A stretch of DNA of 64,000 nt from positions 1 to 64,000 of the forward strand of contig NZ_JAODNM010000096.1 in the NCBI RefSeq assembly GCF_025464955.1. Direction: 5' to 3'. A program made the position numbers and the translations under genes. This document shows, piece by piece, positions 56,101 to 63,507 of the stretch. Below the pieces are notes generated by a model. That model was given only the letters and a program-made list of their open reading frames with translations. It searched no databases and was not told where the DNA came from. The stretch is from Amycolatopsis sp. (GTDB lineage Bacteria > Actinomycetota > Actinomycetes > Mycobacteriales > Pseudonocardiaceae). The stretch's first letter is position 1; every line of letters begins with the position of its first letter.

Positions 56101-57175
56101 CGCCTCGCGCGGGCTCGGGTTCGGCATCCACGTGGTCATTTCGGCGAACCAGTGGATGGGCGTGCGGTCCCAGCTGCGGGACGCGCTCGGCACGCGGCTC
56201 GAACTCCGGCTCGGCGACCCGGCCGACTCGCTGATCGACCGGAAGACCGCGCAGAACGTGCCGGCCGAGGCGCCGGGGCGCGGGCTGACGCCCGACAAGC
56301 TGCACTTCCTCGGGGCGCTGCCGCGGATCGATGGCGACCAGCGGCCGGAGACCGTCGCGGCCGGCGGGCTGGACCTGATGCAGCGGGTTTCCGAGCACTG
56401 GCAACGGGAATCAGCCCCCGTGGTCCGACTGCTGCCGGCCGAGATCCCGCTCGACTCGCTGCCGAACGCGGCGGGGAAGCGCATCACGCTCGGGGTCGCC
56501 GAGTCGAACCTCGGCCCGGTCCACCTCGATTTCGCCGAGGACCCGCACTTCCTCGCCTTCGGCGACGTCGAAGCAGGCAAGAGCTCGTTGCTGCGGGTGA
56601 TCACGCAAGGGATCACGGCTGCGTACTCGCCGAAGGAGGCGCTGATCCTCGTCGCGGACTACCGGCGTGGACTGCTCGGCACGGTGTCGGATGCGCACCT
56701 GCTCGGGTACGCGGGTTCGGAAACCGTGCTGACCAGCCTCGTTGCGGACTGCGAAACGGCGTTGCGGAACCGGTTGCCCGGCGCCGACGTCACGCCGGAC
56801 CAGTTGCGGAACCGGTCGTGGTGGCGCGGCCCGGAACTGTTCGTGGTGGTCGACGACTACGAGCTCGTCGCCTCGGTCGGCAAGAACCCGCTGCTGCCGC
56901 TGCTCGAGTTTCTCCCGCAGGCCAGGGACATCGGCCTGCACGTCGTCATCGCGCGCGGCAGCGGCGGTGCCGGGCGCGCGCTGTTCGAGCCCGTGCTGCA
57001 GCGCATCCGCGAGCTCGGGTCGCCGGGGCTGATGATGTCCGGGTCGAAAGACGAGGGCGTGTTGCTGGGCGACGTCAAACCCAGCGCTCAGCCCGCCGGC
57101 CGCGGCACGCTGGTCAGCCGCCGCCACGGCACCGGCCTGATCCAGGTCGCCTGGACGAAGCCCGCGGAGGGATAG
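53198..57175 (+). CDS. eccC: Type VII secretion ATPase EccC
   Basis: The motor of the ESX system, about 1325 residues. After a short cytoplasmic start there are two membrane helices (LMHLMMMLPMMLGMGAMSFV, YIFGALFLGSMGGMVVMSLG), then three FtsK/SpoIIIE-type ATPase domains. Walker A sequences are GATGSGKSELLR (codon from 54659), GAPQSGKSMLLR (from 55706) and GDVEAGKSSLLR (from 56561). Walker B of domain 1 is LLVIIDEFSELL. The reading frame is open from GTG 53114, but ATG 53198 leaves room for a divergent promoter and fits the usual EccC N-terminus better. Confidence 0.92.
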   Translation: MIVKSTHRDLGKPLMSLTRDRLPSLGEPPSEIVLQSPPMLPKSSSGGLMHLMMMLPMMLGMGAMSFVYIGRDGGVMTYIFGALFLGSMGGMVVMSLGKGGMAKKAAVNEERRDYQRYLSGLRGQVRDIADEQRAAMTSAQPDPADLWAYIEARRLWDRRRHDTQFVQIRVGTGPQRLVTPLKAPQTVPLEDLDPVSSTSLRHFIRTYSTVDGLPVAISLRSFATVTFSGRRPDTLSTVRAMLAQLVTFHSPADLRIALCVSPDRTHDWEWAKWLPHTAASTASDATGQRRLVADDLTALAELLGPDLGERPPFSRKPNPDLPHIVVIADGGRAFGEPRLGGGHQAVTIVEIGNEQPRSSSTGQTLCLHAAPGQLGMVIGEGAEQRLGFLGVPDTFDRGASEALARMLTPLYQGATVVGESPMSATFGLAGLLGIGDPRDTDTAVTWAPRAPRDRLRIPLGINPEGRPVEIDLKESAEGGMGPHGLVIGATGSGKSELLRTLVTGLAVTHSSEKLNLALIDFKGGATFAGMTELPHTCAVITNLSDDLALVDRMADAINGEVLRRQELLHSSGNYASVRDYERARDGGADLRPLPSLLVIIDEFSELLSSRPEFIDLFVTIGRLGRSLGIHLLLASQRLEEGRLRGLDSHLSYRIGLRTFSASESRAVLGVADAYQLPPVPGSAYLKSDTDTLIRLKAAYVSGELPPRSAVARPGAPAAGVLPFTLLPVEAPMQTEDPVAEEVESTGETIISAMVSRLIGKGPEAHQIWLPPLKEPPTLDQLLPPLGVDPERGLCPLGWGGNGKLTVPVALVDKPFEQRRDMLWADFSGAGGHALVVGAPQSGKSMLLRSIAGMLALTHTPREVQLFVLDMGGGALAPISGLPHTSGYATRRDAQRCRRVVAELTTLLEQREEFFAANGIESMATFRQRRAEFTESTERREFGDAFLFVDNWTTIRQEYEQLEEQITGLASRGLGFGIHVVISANQWMGVRSQLRDALGTRLELRLGDPADSLIDRKTAQNVPAEAPGRGLTPDKLHFLGALPRIDGDQRPETVAAGGLDLMQRVSEHWQRESAPVVRLLPAEIPLDSLPNAAGKRITLGVAESNLGPVHLDFAEDPHFLAFGDVEAGKSSLLRVITQGITAAYSPKEALILVADYRRGLLGTVSDAHLLGYAGSETVLTSLVADCETALRNRLPGADVTPDQLRNRSWWRGPELFVVVDDYELVASVGKNPLLPLLEFLPQARDIGLHVVIARGSGGAGRALFEPVLQRIRELGSPGLMMSGSKDEGVLLGDVKPSAQPAGRGTLVSRRHGTGLIQVAWTKPAEG

Positions 57176-57486
57176 CGCCCGGACGTGCGGTCGGGTGAGT
57201 GGCTCGCTCGGGGCCACCCTTGTGGCGTTTCGGCCCGCGCGCGAACGACTCGGGGGCGTTTAGTACAAATCATTTGTATCGGGGGACGTTTCAAGGCCAC
57301 CTTGAGTGCGTTGAACGCCACTGGGGGCTCCCGAGGGGTCCGTGTTGATCACCCGAACGGCCTACGACTTTCCTCGGGACGACTACCGACTTATGTCGGT
57401 ATCGTCCGGACTCGTCAGGAAATACATTCACGTCATTGCTTCAAGTGAAGCTGGAAATTCTCTTACTTCTGGCGAAGGGTGACCAA
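57176..57486. repeat. Gap between eccC and the protease gene, with palindrome F2
   Basis: No gene. It holds a GGGGCCACCCTTGTGGCG-type repeat (57213-57230), repeat F2 at 57247-57287 (inverted relative to F1), a GGCCACC..GCGTTGAACGCC repeat at 57294-57325, a 7-bp-arm inverted repeat TACCGAC..GTCGGTA at 57384-57401, and a small hairpin GCTTCA/TGAAGC at 57436-57449 just before the protease gene. Confidence 0.6.
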
Positions 57487-58191
57487 ATGCGACTGTCGAG
57501 GGCTGTATTCGTTGCGGTGGGTGCTGCGGCGGCGGTGACGATGACGACCGCGGGTCTGGCGAACGCGAGTCCGAACATCATCGGTGGCGGCACGGTGAGT
57601 TCGGCTCCTTGGGGCGCGCAGATCTTCTGGGACGACCAGACCGACTTCGGCGGCTTCGAATGCTCCGGCACGATTATCGCGGCCGACTGGGTACTCACCG
57701 CCCAGCATTGCCTGAACGCCCCCGGCATGCACGTCAAGGTCGGCAGTGTGACCCTCGGCGAGGGCACCGAAGCGGCCGTCGACAAGCAGGTCGCTTCCCC
57801 CGACGGCGACATGGCACTGCTGCACCTGAGCACGTCGATCGACACCACGTACATGAAGCTCGCGTCGGCCGCGCCGGCCACCGGTGACACCAACCAGATC
57901 TACGGCTGGGGCCGCACACAGGGCCAGTCCCCGCCCTCGAGCACCCTCAAGACGGCGAACGTGAAGGTGACCGGCACCAGCACGGACGCGTTCAACGGCG
58001 AGGCCATCGCCAGCAGGGGCATCAACGGTTCGTCGTGGCACGGCGACTCAGGCGGCCCCGAGGTGGCCAACGGCGCGCAGGTCGGCGTCTGCTCGACCGG
58101 CAACAACTCGGGCACGGACACCCAGGGCACGCAGAACTACGCCAGCGTGTCGACCAACCGGTCCTGGATCACCGCCACCGCCGGCGTCTAA
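57487..58191 (+). CDS. Secreted trypsin-like serine protease (S1 family)
   Basis: A 234-residue exported protease. Residues 1-28 are a Sec signal peptide (MRLSRAVFVAVGAAAAVTM). The mature part starts near IIGGG (residue 31). Catalytic residues are H74 in LTAQHC, D108 in GDMALL and S188 in GDSGGP. Cys 59/75 and others fit the trypsin disulfides. ATG 57487 has AAGGGTG upstream. It follows eccC, where a mycosin would be expected in ESX loci, but mycosins are subtilisin-like and membrane-anchored, so this is not MycP. Secreted proteases of this group often act on proteins outside the cell. Confidence 0.88.
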   Translation: MRLSRAVFVAVGAAAAVTMTTAGLANASPNIIGGGTVSSAPWGAQIFWDDQTDFGGFECSGTIIAADWVLTAQHCLNAPGMHVKVGSVTLGEGTEAAVDKQVASPDGDMALLHLSTSIDTTYMKLASAAPATGDTNQIYGWGRTQGQSPPSSTLKTANVKVTGTSTDAFNGEAIASRGINGSSWHGDSGGPEVANGAQVGVCSTGNNSGTDTQGTQNYASVSTNRSWITATAGV

Positions 58192-58194
58192 AAC

Positions 58195-58294
58195 CGTCGA
58201 GTTGCGATGGTCAGCGGGGATGGCCATCGCAACTCGACGGCGAGTTGCGATCGTTGCAGACGCTAAGTACCGCAACTCGACGGCGAGTTGCGGT
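58195..58294. repeat. Palindromes B4-B6 between convergent genes
   Basis: Three related palindromes in 100 bp: CGTCGAGTTGCGATGG near 58195 pairs with CCATCGCAACTCGACG near 58223; CGCAACTCGACGGCGAGTTG lies at 58227-58248; ACCGCAACTCG and its complement lie at 58269-58293. They fill the gap between the protease gene and the DUF4380 gene and can end transcription both ways. Confidence 0.7.
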
Positions 58295-59233
58295 CTATAG
58301 CGGTCGCTCTTGGACAAAACCGCCCACGTCGTGCTCGATCGCGAGATGGGTGGAAGCGCCAGGGGACAACGTCGTGAGCGGGCCGAGGATCTCGCATTCG
58401 ACGATCCGGCCGGGCGGGTCCAAGTTTCCGAGGTGCGCCAACGGTTCCGACAACGGATGTTCCAGCCAGACCTCGGCCCGGGAATCGGAATCGGGGTATT
58501 CGGCGGTTTCGTCGACGGTGAATCGTTGGGTGACGGTGACACCGTTGCCGCTGTACGTCAGCGAACCCGACGCATCGGGAAAACCCAGCTTGCCGACAAC
58601 GTCCTGGGCGGGAATCACCACATGATCGCCGAAATAGGCGAACGTCGGATTCCCCGTGCCCGCGACCAGTTCGACGACTTCAGGCGCTTTCCGCCCGGCG
58701 AGCGACACCGAGACCTCGCCGTCGCCCGGGAACTGCGTGACATTCCACAACGCCCAGCGCACGGGCCTGTCGAGAGTGTTCGTCGCGGTCAGGTCGAGCC
58801 GGTACGAACCGCTGTCCGGCTGCAGATCGACCCGCCGGGTCAGCCGGAGCCCGGTCCGCGGATCGGCACCGCTGGTCATGGTGACCGACCCACCGGAGAC
58901 GTCGACCGCATATACCCCGGAGTCCAGCACGGGGTCCGGCGGGCCGGCCCACTGTCCACTGTGGTCCCAGCCCTGGGGCGCGGGCCATGTCTTGTCGCCG
59001 CCGTAGTTGACCCAGTCCCCCATGCTGCCTGCCGCCGACGCGGGCATGTGGCCATCGACCGGCCGAAGCCGCTCGTCCACCAGCGAAGCGTTACGCCACA
59101 ACAGCTCCAAGCCACCGAACCGCAGTGACAGCAACCGGCCGCCGAGCGCCGGGACCAGGCCAAGCCGCAGCACGCCGTTGTCCAGCCACACGACTTCCCA
59201 CGGCCCGACGTCCTCGCGCTCGACAGTCACCAT
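58295..59233 (-). CDS. DUF4380-type protein with galactose-mutarotase fold
   Basis: A 312-residue protein whose start (NGVLRLGLVPALGGRLLSLRFGGLELLWRN) and body (GDKTWPAPQGWDHSG, ALWNVTQF) fit the DUF4380/aldose-1-epimerase-like group. The position, directly after the galactonate dehydratase gene and next to an alpha-galactosidase, suggests it interconverts sugar anomers or binds a galactose derivative. The catalytic His/Glu pair of classical GalM is not clearly visible, so enzyme activity is uncertain. Start ATG 59233 (a 14-bp duplication surrounds it). Confidence 0.78.
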   Translation of the reverse strand: MVTVEREDVGPWEVVWLDNGVLRLGLVPALGGRLLSLRFGGLELLWRNASLVDERLRPVDGHMPASAAGSMGDWVNYGGDKTWPAPQGWDHSGQWAGPPDPVLDSGVYAVDVSGGSVTMTSGADPRTGLRLTRRVDLQPDSGSYRLDLTATNTLDRPVRWALWNVTQFPGDGEVSVSLAGRKAPEVVELVAGTGNPTFAYFGDHVVIPAQDVVGKLGFPDASGSLTYSGNGVTVTQRFTVDETAEYPDSDSRAEVWLEHPLSEPLAHLGNLDPPGRIVECEILGPLTTLSPGASTHLAIEHDVGGFVQERPL

Positions 59234-59248
59234 TCGACAGTCACCATT
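59221..59248. repeat. 14-bp tandem duplication at the dgoD / DUF4380 junction
   Basis: CGACAGTCACCATT occurs twice in direct tandem (59221-59234 and 59235-59248). On the minus strand each copy contains ATGGTGA. In one copy it includes the dgoD stop; in the other, the start of the DUF4380 gene. Before the duplication the two codons would have overlapped. Confidence 0.85.
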
Positions 59249-60389
59249 CCGCCAAGCCGCCGTCGTCGTGGCGCCACACGGGGTTCCGCCAGGCGTGCCC
59301 GAGCTCCGCGGCCCGCCGCACGGCGGCCTCGTCGATCTCGATGCCGAGCCCAGGACCCACCGGACGCCGCGCGTAACCGTCCACGAACTCGAACGGCGTC
59401 GGATCGACGAGGTAGCTCAGCAGCTCGGCGCCGCCGTTGTAGTGCATCTTCAGGCTTTGTTCCTGGATCAGGAAGTTCGGCGTCGCGAACGCCACCTGCA
59501 TACTCGCAGCCAGCGCGATCGGCCCGAGCGGACAGTGCGGCGCCATGCTCGCGCCGTAGACCTCGGCCATCGACGCGATACGCCGCAGTTCCGAAATCCC
59601 GCCGGCGTGCGAGGGATCCGGCTGGACCACGGCGACACCCGCGTCGAGCGCCGGTTTGAAGTCCCAGCGCGAATACAGCCGTTCCCCCACCGCGATCGGC
59701 ACGGTACTGGCCGACACCACCGACGCCAGCGCACCGCCCTGCGTCTCGGGCAGGATCGGCTCCTCGACGAACATCGGCTGGACTTCCTCCAGCATCCGTA
59801 CCAGCCGGCGGGCCATCGCCGGCGACACGCGGCCGTGGAAGTCGATTGCGAGATCGCGGTCCGGCCCGAGTGCGACCCGCGCCTCGCGCGCCCTGGCCAG
59901 CGCGGCATTGGCCTCGCCGGGCGTGGCGATCGCGTTCATCGGCCCGGATACGTTCATCTTCACCGCGGTGAACCCGGCGTCGACCTGCGCCTGGACGGCT
60001 TCGCGGATGTTGCCCGGCCGATCGCCGCCCACCCACGAATACACCCGGACGCGATCGCGGACGGGCCCGCCGAGCAGTTCGTGCACCGGCGCGCCCCGCA
60101 CCTTGCCCGCGATGTCCCAGAGCGCGTGGTCATACCCGGCCAGCGCGCTGGAAAGCACCGGTCCGCCGCGGTAGAAACCGGCGCGCCGCAGCATCTGCCA
60201 GTGGTCCTCGATGCGCAGCGGGTCCCCGCCGATGACGAGGTCGGCGAGTTCGTGCACGGCCGCGCGGACCGTCTCGGCCCGCCCTTCGACAACCGGTTCG
60301 CCCCAGCCGCTGATGCCCTCGTCCGTGCTGACCTTCAGAAACAGCCAGCGTGGCGCGACCAGGAACGTTTCGACTCCGGTGATCTTCAC
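59241..60389 (-). CDS. dgoD: D-galactonate dehydratase (enolase superfamily)
   Basis: Removes water from D-galactonate to give 2-keto-3-deoxygalactonate. The 382-residue protein has DgoD-type motifs: D183 and H185 in AIDFHGRVS, E209 in MFVEEPIL, E236 in VGERLYSRWDF, and DPSHAGGI with H261. The KMN in AVKMNVSG at the second strand also matches. The N-terminal capping domain is complete. ATG 60389 is used; the SDR gene follows upstream by 10 bp. Other acid-sugar dehydratases (for example gluconate type) are possible alternatives. Confidence 0.88.
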   Translation of the reverse strand: MKITGVETFLVAPRWLFLKVSTDEGISGWGEPVVEGRAETVRAAVHELADLVIGGDPLRIEDHWQMLRRAGFYRGGPVLSSALAGYDHALWDIAGKVRGAPVHELLGGPVRDRVRVYSWVGGDRPGNIREAVQAQVDAGFTAVKMNVSGPMNAIATPGEANAALARAREARVALGPDRDLAIDFHGRVSPAMARRLVRMLEEVQPMFVEEPILPETQGGALASVVSASTVPIAVGERLYSRWDFKPALDAGVAVVQPDPSHAGGISELRRIASMAEVYGASMAPHCPLGPIALAASMQVAFATPNFLIQEQSLKMHYNGGAELLSYLVDPTPFEFVDGYARRPVGPGLGIEIDEAAVRRAAELGHAWRNPVWRHDDGGLAEW

Positions 60390-60399
60390 GCGGGCCTCC

Positions 60400-61128
60400 T
60401 CATGCGGAATCCTTCGCGGCGGACCAACCGCCGTCGACGAGCAACTCGGTGCCGGTGACGAACGAAGCGCCGGGCGAGAGCAGGAACGCGATCACCGACG
60501 CCACCTCGTCCGGATCACCGAGCCGCCCGGCCGGCGTCGAGTCGCTGCTGCGCTGACGATCGGCCTCACTGATGCCATCCCAGGCCTGAGTGAGGATCGG
60601 ACCGGGCAGCACGGTGTTGACCCGGACAGCCGGCGCGTACTCGACGGCCAGCTGACGTCCGAGCGAAATGAGTCCGCCCTTGCTGGCCGCATACGCCGGA
60701 TGTCCGGGCAGGCCGAACAGCGCGTGCACCGAAGACACCAGCACCACCGCGCCCTTGCGCTCGGTCAACGAGGGCAGACACGCCCGCACGCCGAGGTACG
60801 TCCCGGTGAGGTTCACCTCCAGCTGGCGGGTCCACTCACCTCGGTCCTGTTCGTGCAACGGCTTCACCGTCTTGGCGTAGGCGTTGCTGACCAGCGCGTC
60901 GACCCCGCTGCCGGACGCCTCGAGCACCGCGTCCCAGGTCGACTCGCTGGTCACATCGCCGATCACCGCGGACGCCTGGCCACCGCCGTCGCGGATCCCC
61001 TCGGCGACGGCCTCGACCGACTCCGAGAGGTCCAGCGCGACGACGGTGAACCCGTCATCGGCGAGCCGCCGGGCCGCCGCGGCACCGATGCCCGCAGCGG
61101 CACCGGACACCACAACGCACCGCGGCAT
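60400..61128 (-). CDS. SDR-family oxidoreductase, probable galactose dehydrogenase
   Basis: A 242-residue short-chain dehydrogenase. Cofactor loop is [15 protein letters not shown] (TGxxxGxG type), and the active site is S132/S133 in [11 protein letters not shown] with Y146-A-A-S-K150. The C-terminal [13 protein letters not shown] is standard. The general family covers many sugars and steroids. The operon (mutarotase-like, galactonate dehydratase, alpha-galactosidase, divergent lactonase) makes D-galactose the likely substrate. ATG 61128 follows GGAGGTG. It is the first gene of the three-gene transcript. Confidence 0.85.
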   Translation of the reverse strand: MPRCVVVSGAAAGIGAAAARRLADDGFTVVALDLSESVEAVAEGIRDGGGQASAVIGDVTSESTWDAVLEASGSGVDALVSNAYAKTVKPLHEQDRGEWTRQLEVNLTGTYLGVRACLPSLTERKGAVVLVSSVHALFGLPGHPAYAASKGGLISLGRQLAVEYAPAVRVNTVLPGPILTQAWDGISEADRQRSSDSTPAGRLGDPDEVASVIAFLLSPGASFVTGTELLVDGGWSAAKDSA

Positions 61129-61165
61129 CTGTCCCACCTCCGTTTATGTCCTTTGCACTTCAGTC

Positions 61166-63310
61166 TTACAGCTTCGCGACGTGCACGCGGTTGTCCGGCC
61201 CGCGCACCGCCGTCCACGCCGAACCGTCAGCGCCTGCCGAAGCTCCGACAGCGCCGACCAGGGAGTTGCTCGCGTACTCGCCGCGCTTGAACCAGCCACC
61301 CCAGCCGCCGTCGACGTGATTGTTCTCCCACAGGGTGTAGTCACTGGCGCGGGCGAACAGGTACACGCGGCCCTCGGTCGCCAGCAGTGTCGGGCTTCCG
61401 CTGATCGTCCCGCCGATGCCCGACCACGCCGACCACGTGCCGGACGCGTCCTTCGACCGGACGCTGACGCCGTCATCCGCGCCACGCACGGCGACGTAGG
61501 TGACGCCCCCGGTGTCCACTGCCGACCCGGGCCTGCCGTAGATCGCCTTGCCGTCCGGCGAACCGAGGCTCGACCAGCCGCCGGACTGACCCCTGCTCCA
61601 GACCAAGCCGTCCGGACCGCGGCCGAACAACGTCCAAGCGCCGGCCGTGGTGTACGCGACCGAAGGCGCGTCCGTCAGGTGTCCACCGAGGTTGACCCAC
61701 GGACCCCAGTGACCCCAGCGGAAAGTACGTTGCCAGGCGTTGTTGTCGAGGCCTCGCACGAAGACGTCGATCCGGCCGTCCGCACTGCCGAACGCGGCGG
61801 GCTGGCCGAGGATCCGGCCGCCGACGGGTCCGCCGAGCGACGTCCAGTAGCCGGACCAGTCGGCGCCGTTCAACGTCTGCTGGGTCAGCTCGCCGTTGCG
61901 GCCGCGGACGAACGCGGTGGCATGCGTGTCATCGACGCGCACGACCGCCGGACTGGCCGACGCACTGCCGCCGAGGTCGGCACCGGGCACCAGGTCGGCG
62001 CCGCGCAAGCGCAGGAACGCCGTCCCGTGCGCGGGCACGGTCGCGGTGTAGGAGTCGGTCGCGGTGCCCTTGTCCGCCCTGGCCCGCAGGTCGCGCACCG
62101 ACACCGTGCCCTGCAGACCTGCGTCGGCGAACTTCACCGTGATCGGCGCAGGAGCGTCACCTCGGTTGAGCAGGACGACGGCCCGCTGGCCTGAACCGGA
62201 CAGGACCTTGCTGTAGACATCGGTGGTGTCCGTGTTCGCGACGCGGACGCCCTGGATCGCCAGCGGGTCCTGGTCGACGGCGACGATCTCCGGGTTCTTG
62301 AGCGTGTCGATCATCGACTGCGACAGGGTGCGCGGGTCGGAACCGATGATCAGCGGGGACGCCATCTCGGCCCACATGTCCAGCTGGGTGGTCGACTCTT
62401 CCTCGTTGAGCTCGTAGTTGCCGGTCGCGGCCTTGCGCATCGGGATCAGGTAGTCCGGGTCGTTGTAGTGGCCTGGACCATTCGACTCGGGATGGGCGGC
62501 GTTGTCGTCCATGTTCCGCAGCATGTCGGTCCAGATGCCCTCATACGGCGTCCCGAAGGCTATGTCGGTGTCCGTCCGCCACGAGTCGGCCGTGGTCGGG
62601 CCGAAGGTGTAGGAGTTTCCGGCGTACTGGTCGGGCGTGTGCCCGCCGCCCCAGCCGGCGGTTACGGGGTCGCAGAGGTTCAGCAGCATCGGTCGGCCCG
62701 CCTTCGCGACGGACTGGCTGAACTGCGCGAACACGTCCGCGGGCTTGAGGTTCTGCGCGATCCCGCACAGGAAGTCGATCTTGACCGCGTCGAACTTCCA
62801 GTCGGCGAACTGCTTGGCGTCGGCGTCGTAGTGCCCGCCGCTGCCGACCCCGCAGTTCTTTCCGTCCCAGGCACCCGCGTCGGTGTAGATGCCCGCGAGC
62901 AGGTGCTTGCTGTGCAGGTAGGAGACCAAAGAGGACAGTCCGGACGGGAACTTGGCCGGGTCGGCGACCAGTTCACCGTCGCTGCCGCGCGCCTGCGCGT
63001 CGGTCCAGCCGCCGTCGATCCAGACGTACTTGTAGCCGGCGTCGCGAAGCCCGCTCGATACGAGGTAGTCCGCGACGGACTTCACGTTGGCCTCGGTCGG
63101 GACGCCAGTGCCGTAGTAGGTGTTCCAGCCCATGTACGGCGTCGGCGCGAGCCCGCTGTTGTAGTAGGCGGGCGCACCCTGATCTTCAGCGGGTTGAGCC
63201 CCGGCGGCCTGGGCCGTGCTCGCCGCGGTGACCAGGCCGAGCACGGCCAGGATCACGGCGGAGAGCGACGACCAGACTCTCCGGTGGGACTTGATCGGAC
63301 GCTTGCGCAT
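61166..63310 (-). CDS. Secreted GH27 alpha-galactosidase with lectin-like beta-propeller
   Basis: A 714-residue exported enzyme that frees galactose from the non-reducing ends of galacto-oligosaccharides or galactomannan. Residues 1-36 are a signal peptide ending in AQA. The GH27 barrel spans about 50-320: YMGWNTYY, YVWIDGGW, catalytic nucleophile D179 in VKIDFLCG and acid/base D284 in GHYNDPDYL. A beta-sandwich follows to about 440. The C-terminal 270 residues are repeated WxxLGG/GR-type units (FVRGRNGELTQQ, VFVRGLDNNAWQ, WVNLGGHLTDAP, FGRGPDGLVW, VYLFARASDYTLW), a PLL/tectonin-like propeller for sugar binding. Confidence 0.9.
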   Translation of the reverse strand: MRKRPIKSHRRVWSSLSAVILAVLGLVTAASTAQAAGAQPAEDQGAPAYYNSGLAPTPYMGWNTYYGTGVPTEANVKSVADYLVSSGLRDAGYKYVWIDGGWTDAQARGSDGELVADPAKFPSGLSSLVSYLHSKHLLAGIYTDAGAWDGKNCGVGSGGHYDADAKQFADWKFDAVKIDFLCGIAQNLKPADVFAQFSQSVAKAGRPMLLNLCDPVTAGWGGGHTPDQYAGNSYTFGPTTADSWRTDTDIAFGTPYEGIWTDMLRNMDDNAAHPESNGPGHYNDPDYLIPMRKAATGNYELNEEESTTQLDMWAEMASPLIIGSDPRTLSQSMIDTLKNPEIVAVDQDPLAIQGVRVANTDTTDVYSKVLSGSGQRAVVLLNRGDAPAPITVKFADAGLQGTVSVRDLRARADKGTATDSYTATVPAHGTAFLRLRGADLVPGADLGGSASASPAVVRVDDTHATAFVRGRNGELTQQTLNGADWSGYWTSLGGPVGGRILGQPAAFGSADGRIDVFVRGLDNNAWQRTFRWGHWGPWVNLGGHLTDAPSVAYTTAGAWTLFGRGPDGLVWSRGQSGGWSSLGSPDGKAIYGRPGSAVDTGGVTYVAVRGADDGVSVRSKDASGTWSAWSGIGGTISGSPTLLATEGRVYLFARASDYTLWENNHVDGGWGGWFKRGEYASNSLVGAVGASAGADGSAWTAVRGPDNRVHVAKL

Positions 63311-63422
63311 GACGGCTCACCTTCATCGTTGGAGATTCTGCGTCTGGCGAATTGCGCGTCCCCCGGCCGCACGGCCCGCCGTGGCAGTTTGCCGTGTGAG
63401 GGAATCGACTGTCAATAATAAA

Positions 63423-63435
63423 TCGTAATTTACGA
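63423..63435. promoter_or_regulatory. AT-rich inverted repeat in the divergent galactosidase/lactonase promoter
   Basis: TCGTAATTTACGA is a perfect palindrome around a central T inside an unusually AT-rich stretch (63410-63436). The GT..AC half-site spacing resembles sites of GntR-family sugar-acid regulators. Its place between the two divergent genes would allow shared control. No regulator gene is in the window. Confidence 0.5.
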
Positions 63436-63453
63436 GTTCAAGCCGGAGGTCAT

Positions 63454-63507
63454 ATGCTGGGACGGCATGTCGTCGAGCGAAAAGGCAGTGTGGCTTCCTG
63501 TGAGTGA
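63454..63507 (+). CDS. Possible 17-codon upstream frame before the lactonase gene
   Basis: ATG 63454 has a strong ribosome site (CCGGAGG, 4 nt upstream) and opens a 17-codon frame, M-L-G-R-H-V-V-E-R-K-G-S-V-A-S-C-E. It ends at a TGA (63505-63507) that lies next to the in-frame GTG 63500 of the lactonase. The strong site serves this frame better than the lactonase ATG 63467, so coupling is possible. It is equally possible that the ribosome site serves ATG 63467 with a long spacing. Confidence 0.3.
   Translation: MLGRHVVERKGSVASCE

Noticed and set aside
46843-57289. Flanking repeats as insertion-sequence ends of a composite transposon
   Set aside because: No transposase gene, no target-site duplication seen, and the repeat is itself a short palindrome. 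Kept only as a finding to test.
57487-58191. Protease gene as the missing mycosin MycP
   Set aside because: It has the trypsin triad (LTAQHC, GDMALL, GDSGGP) and no C-terminal membrane anchor, whereas mycosins are subtilisin-like and membrane-anchored.
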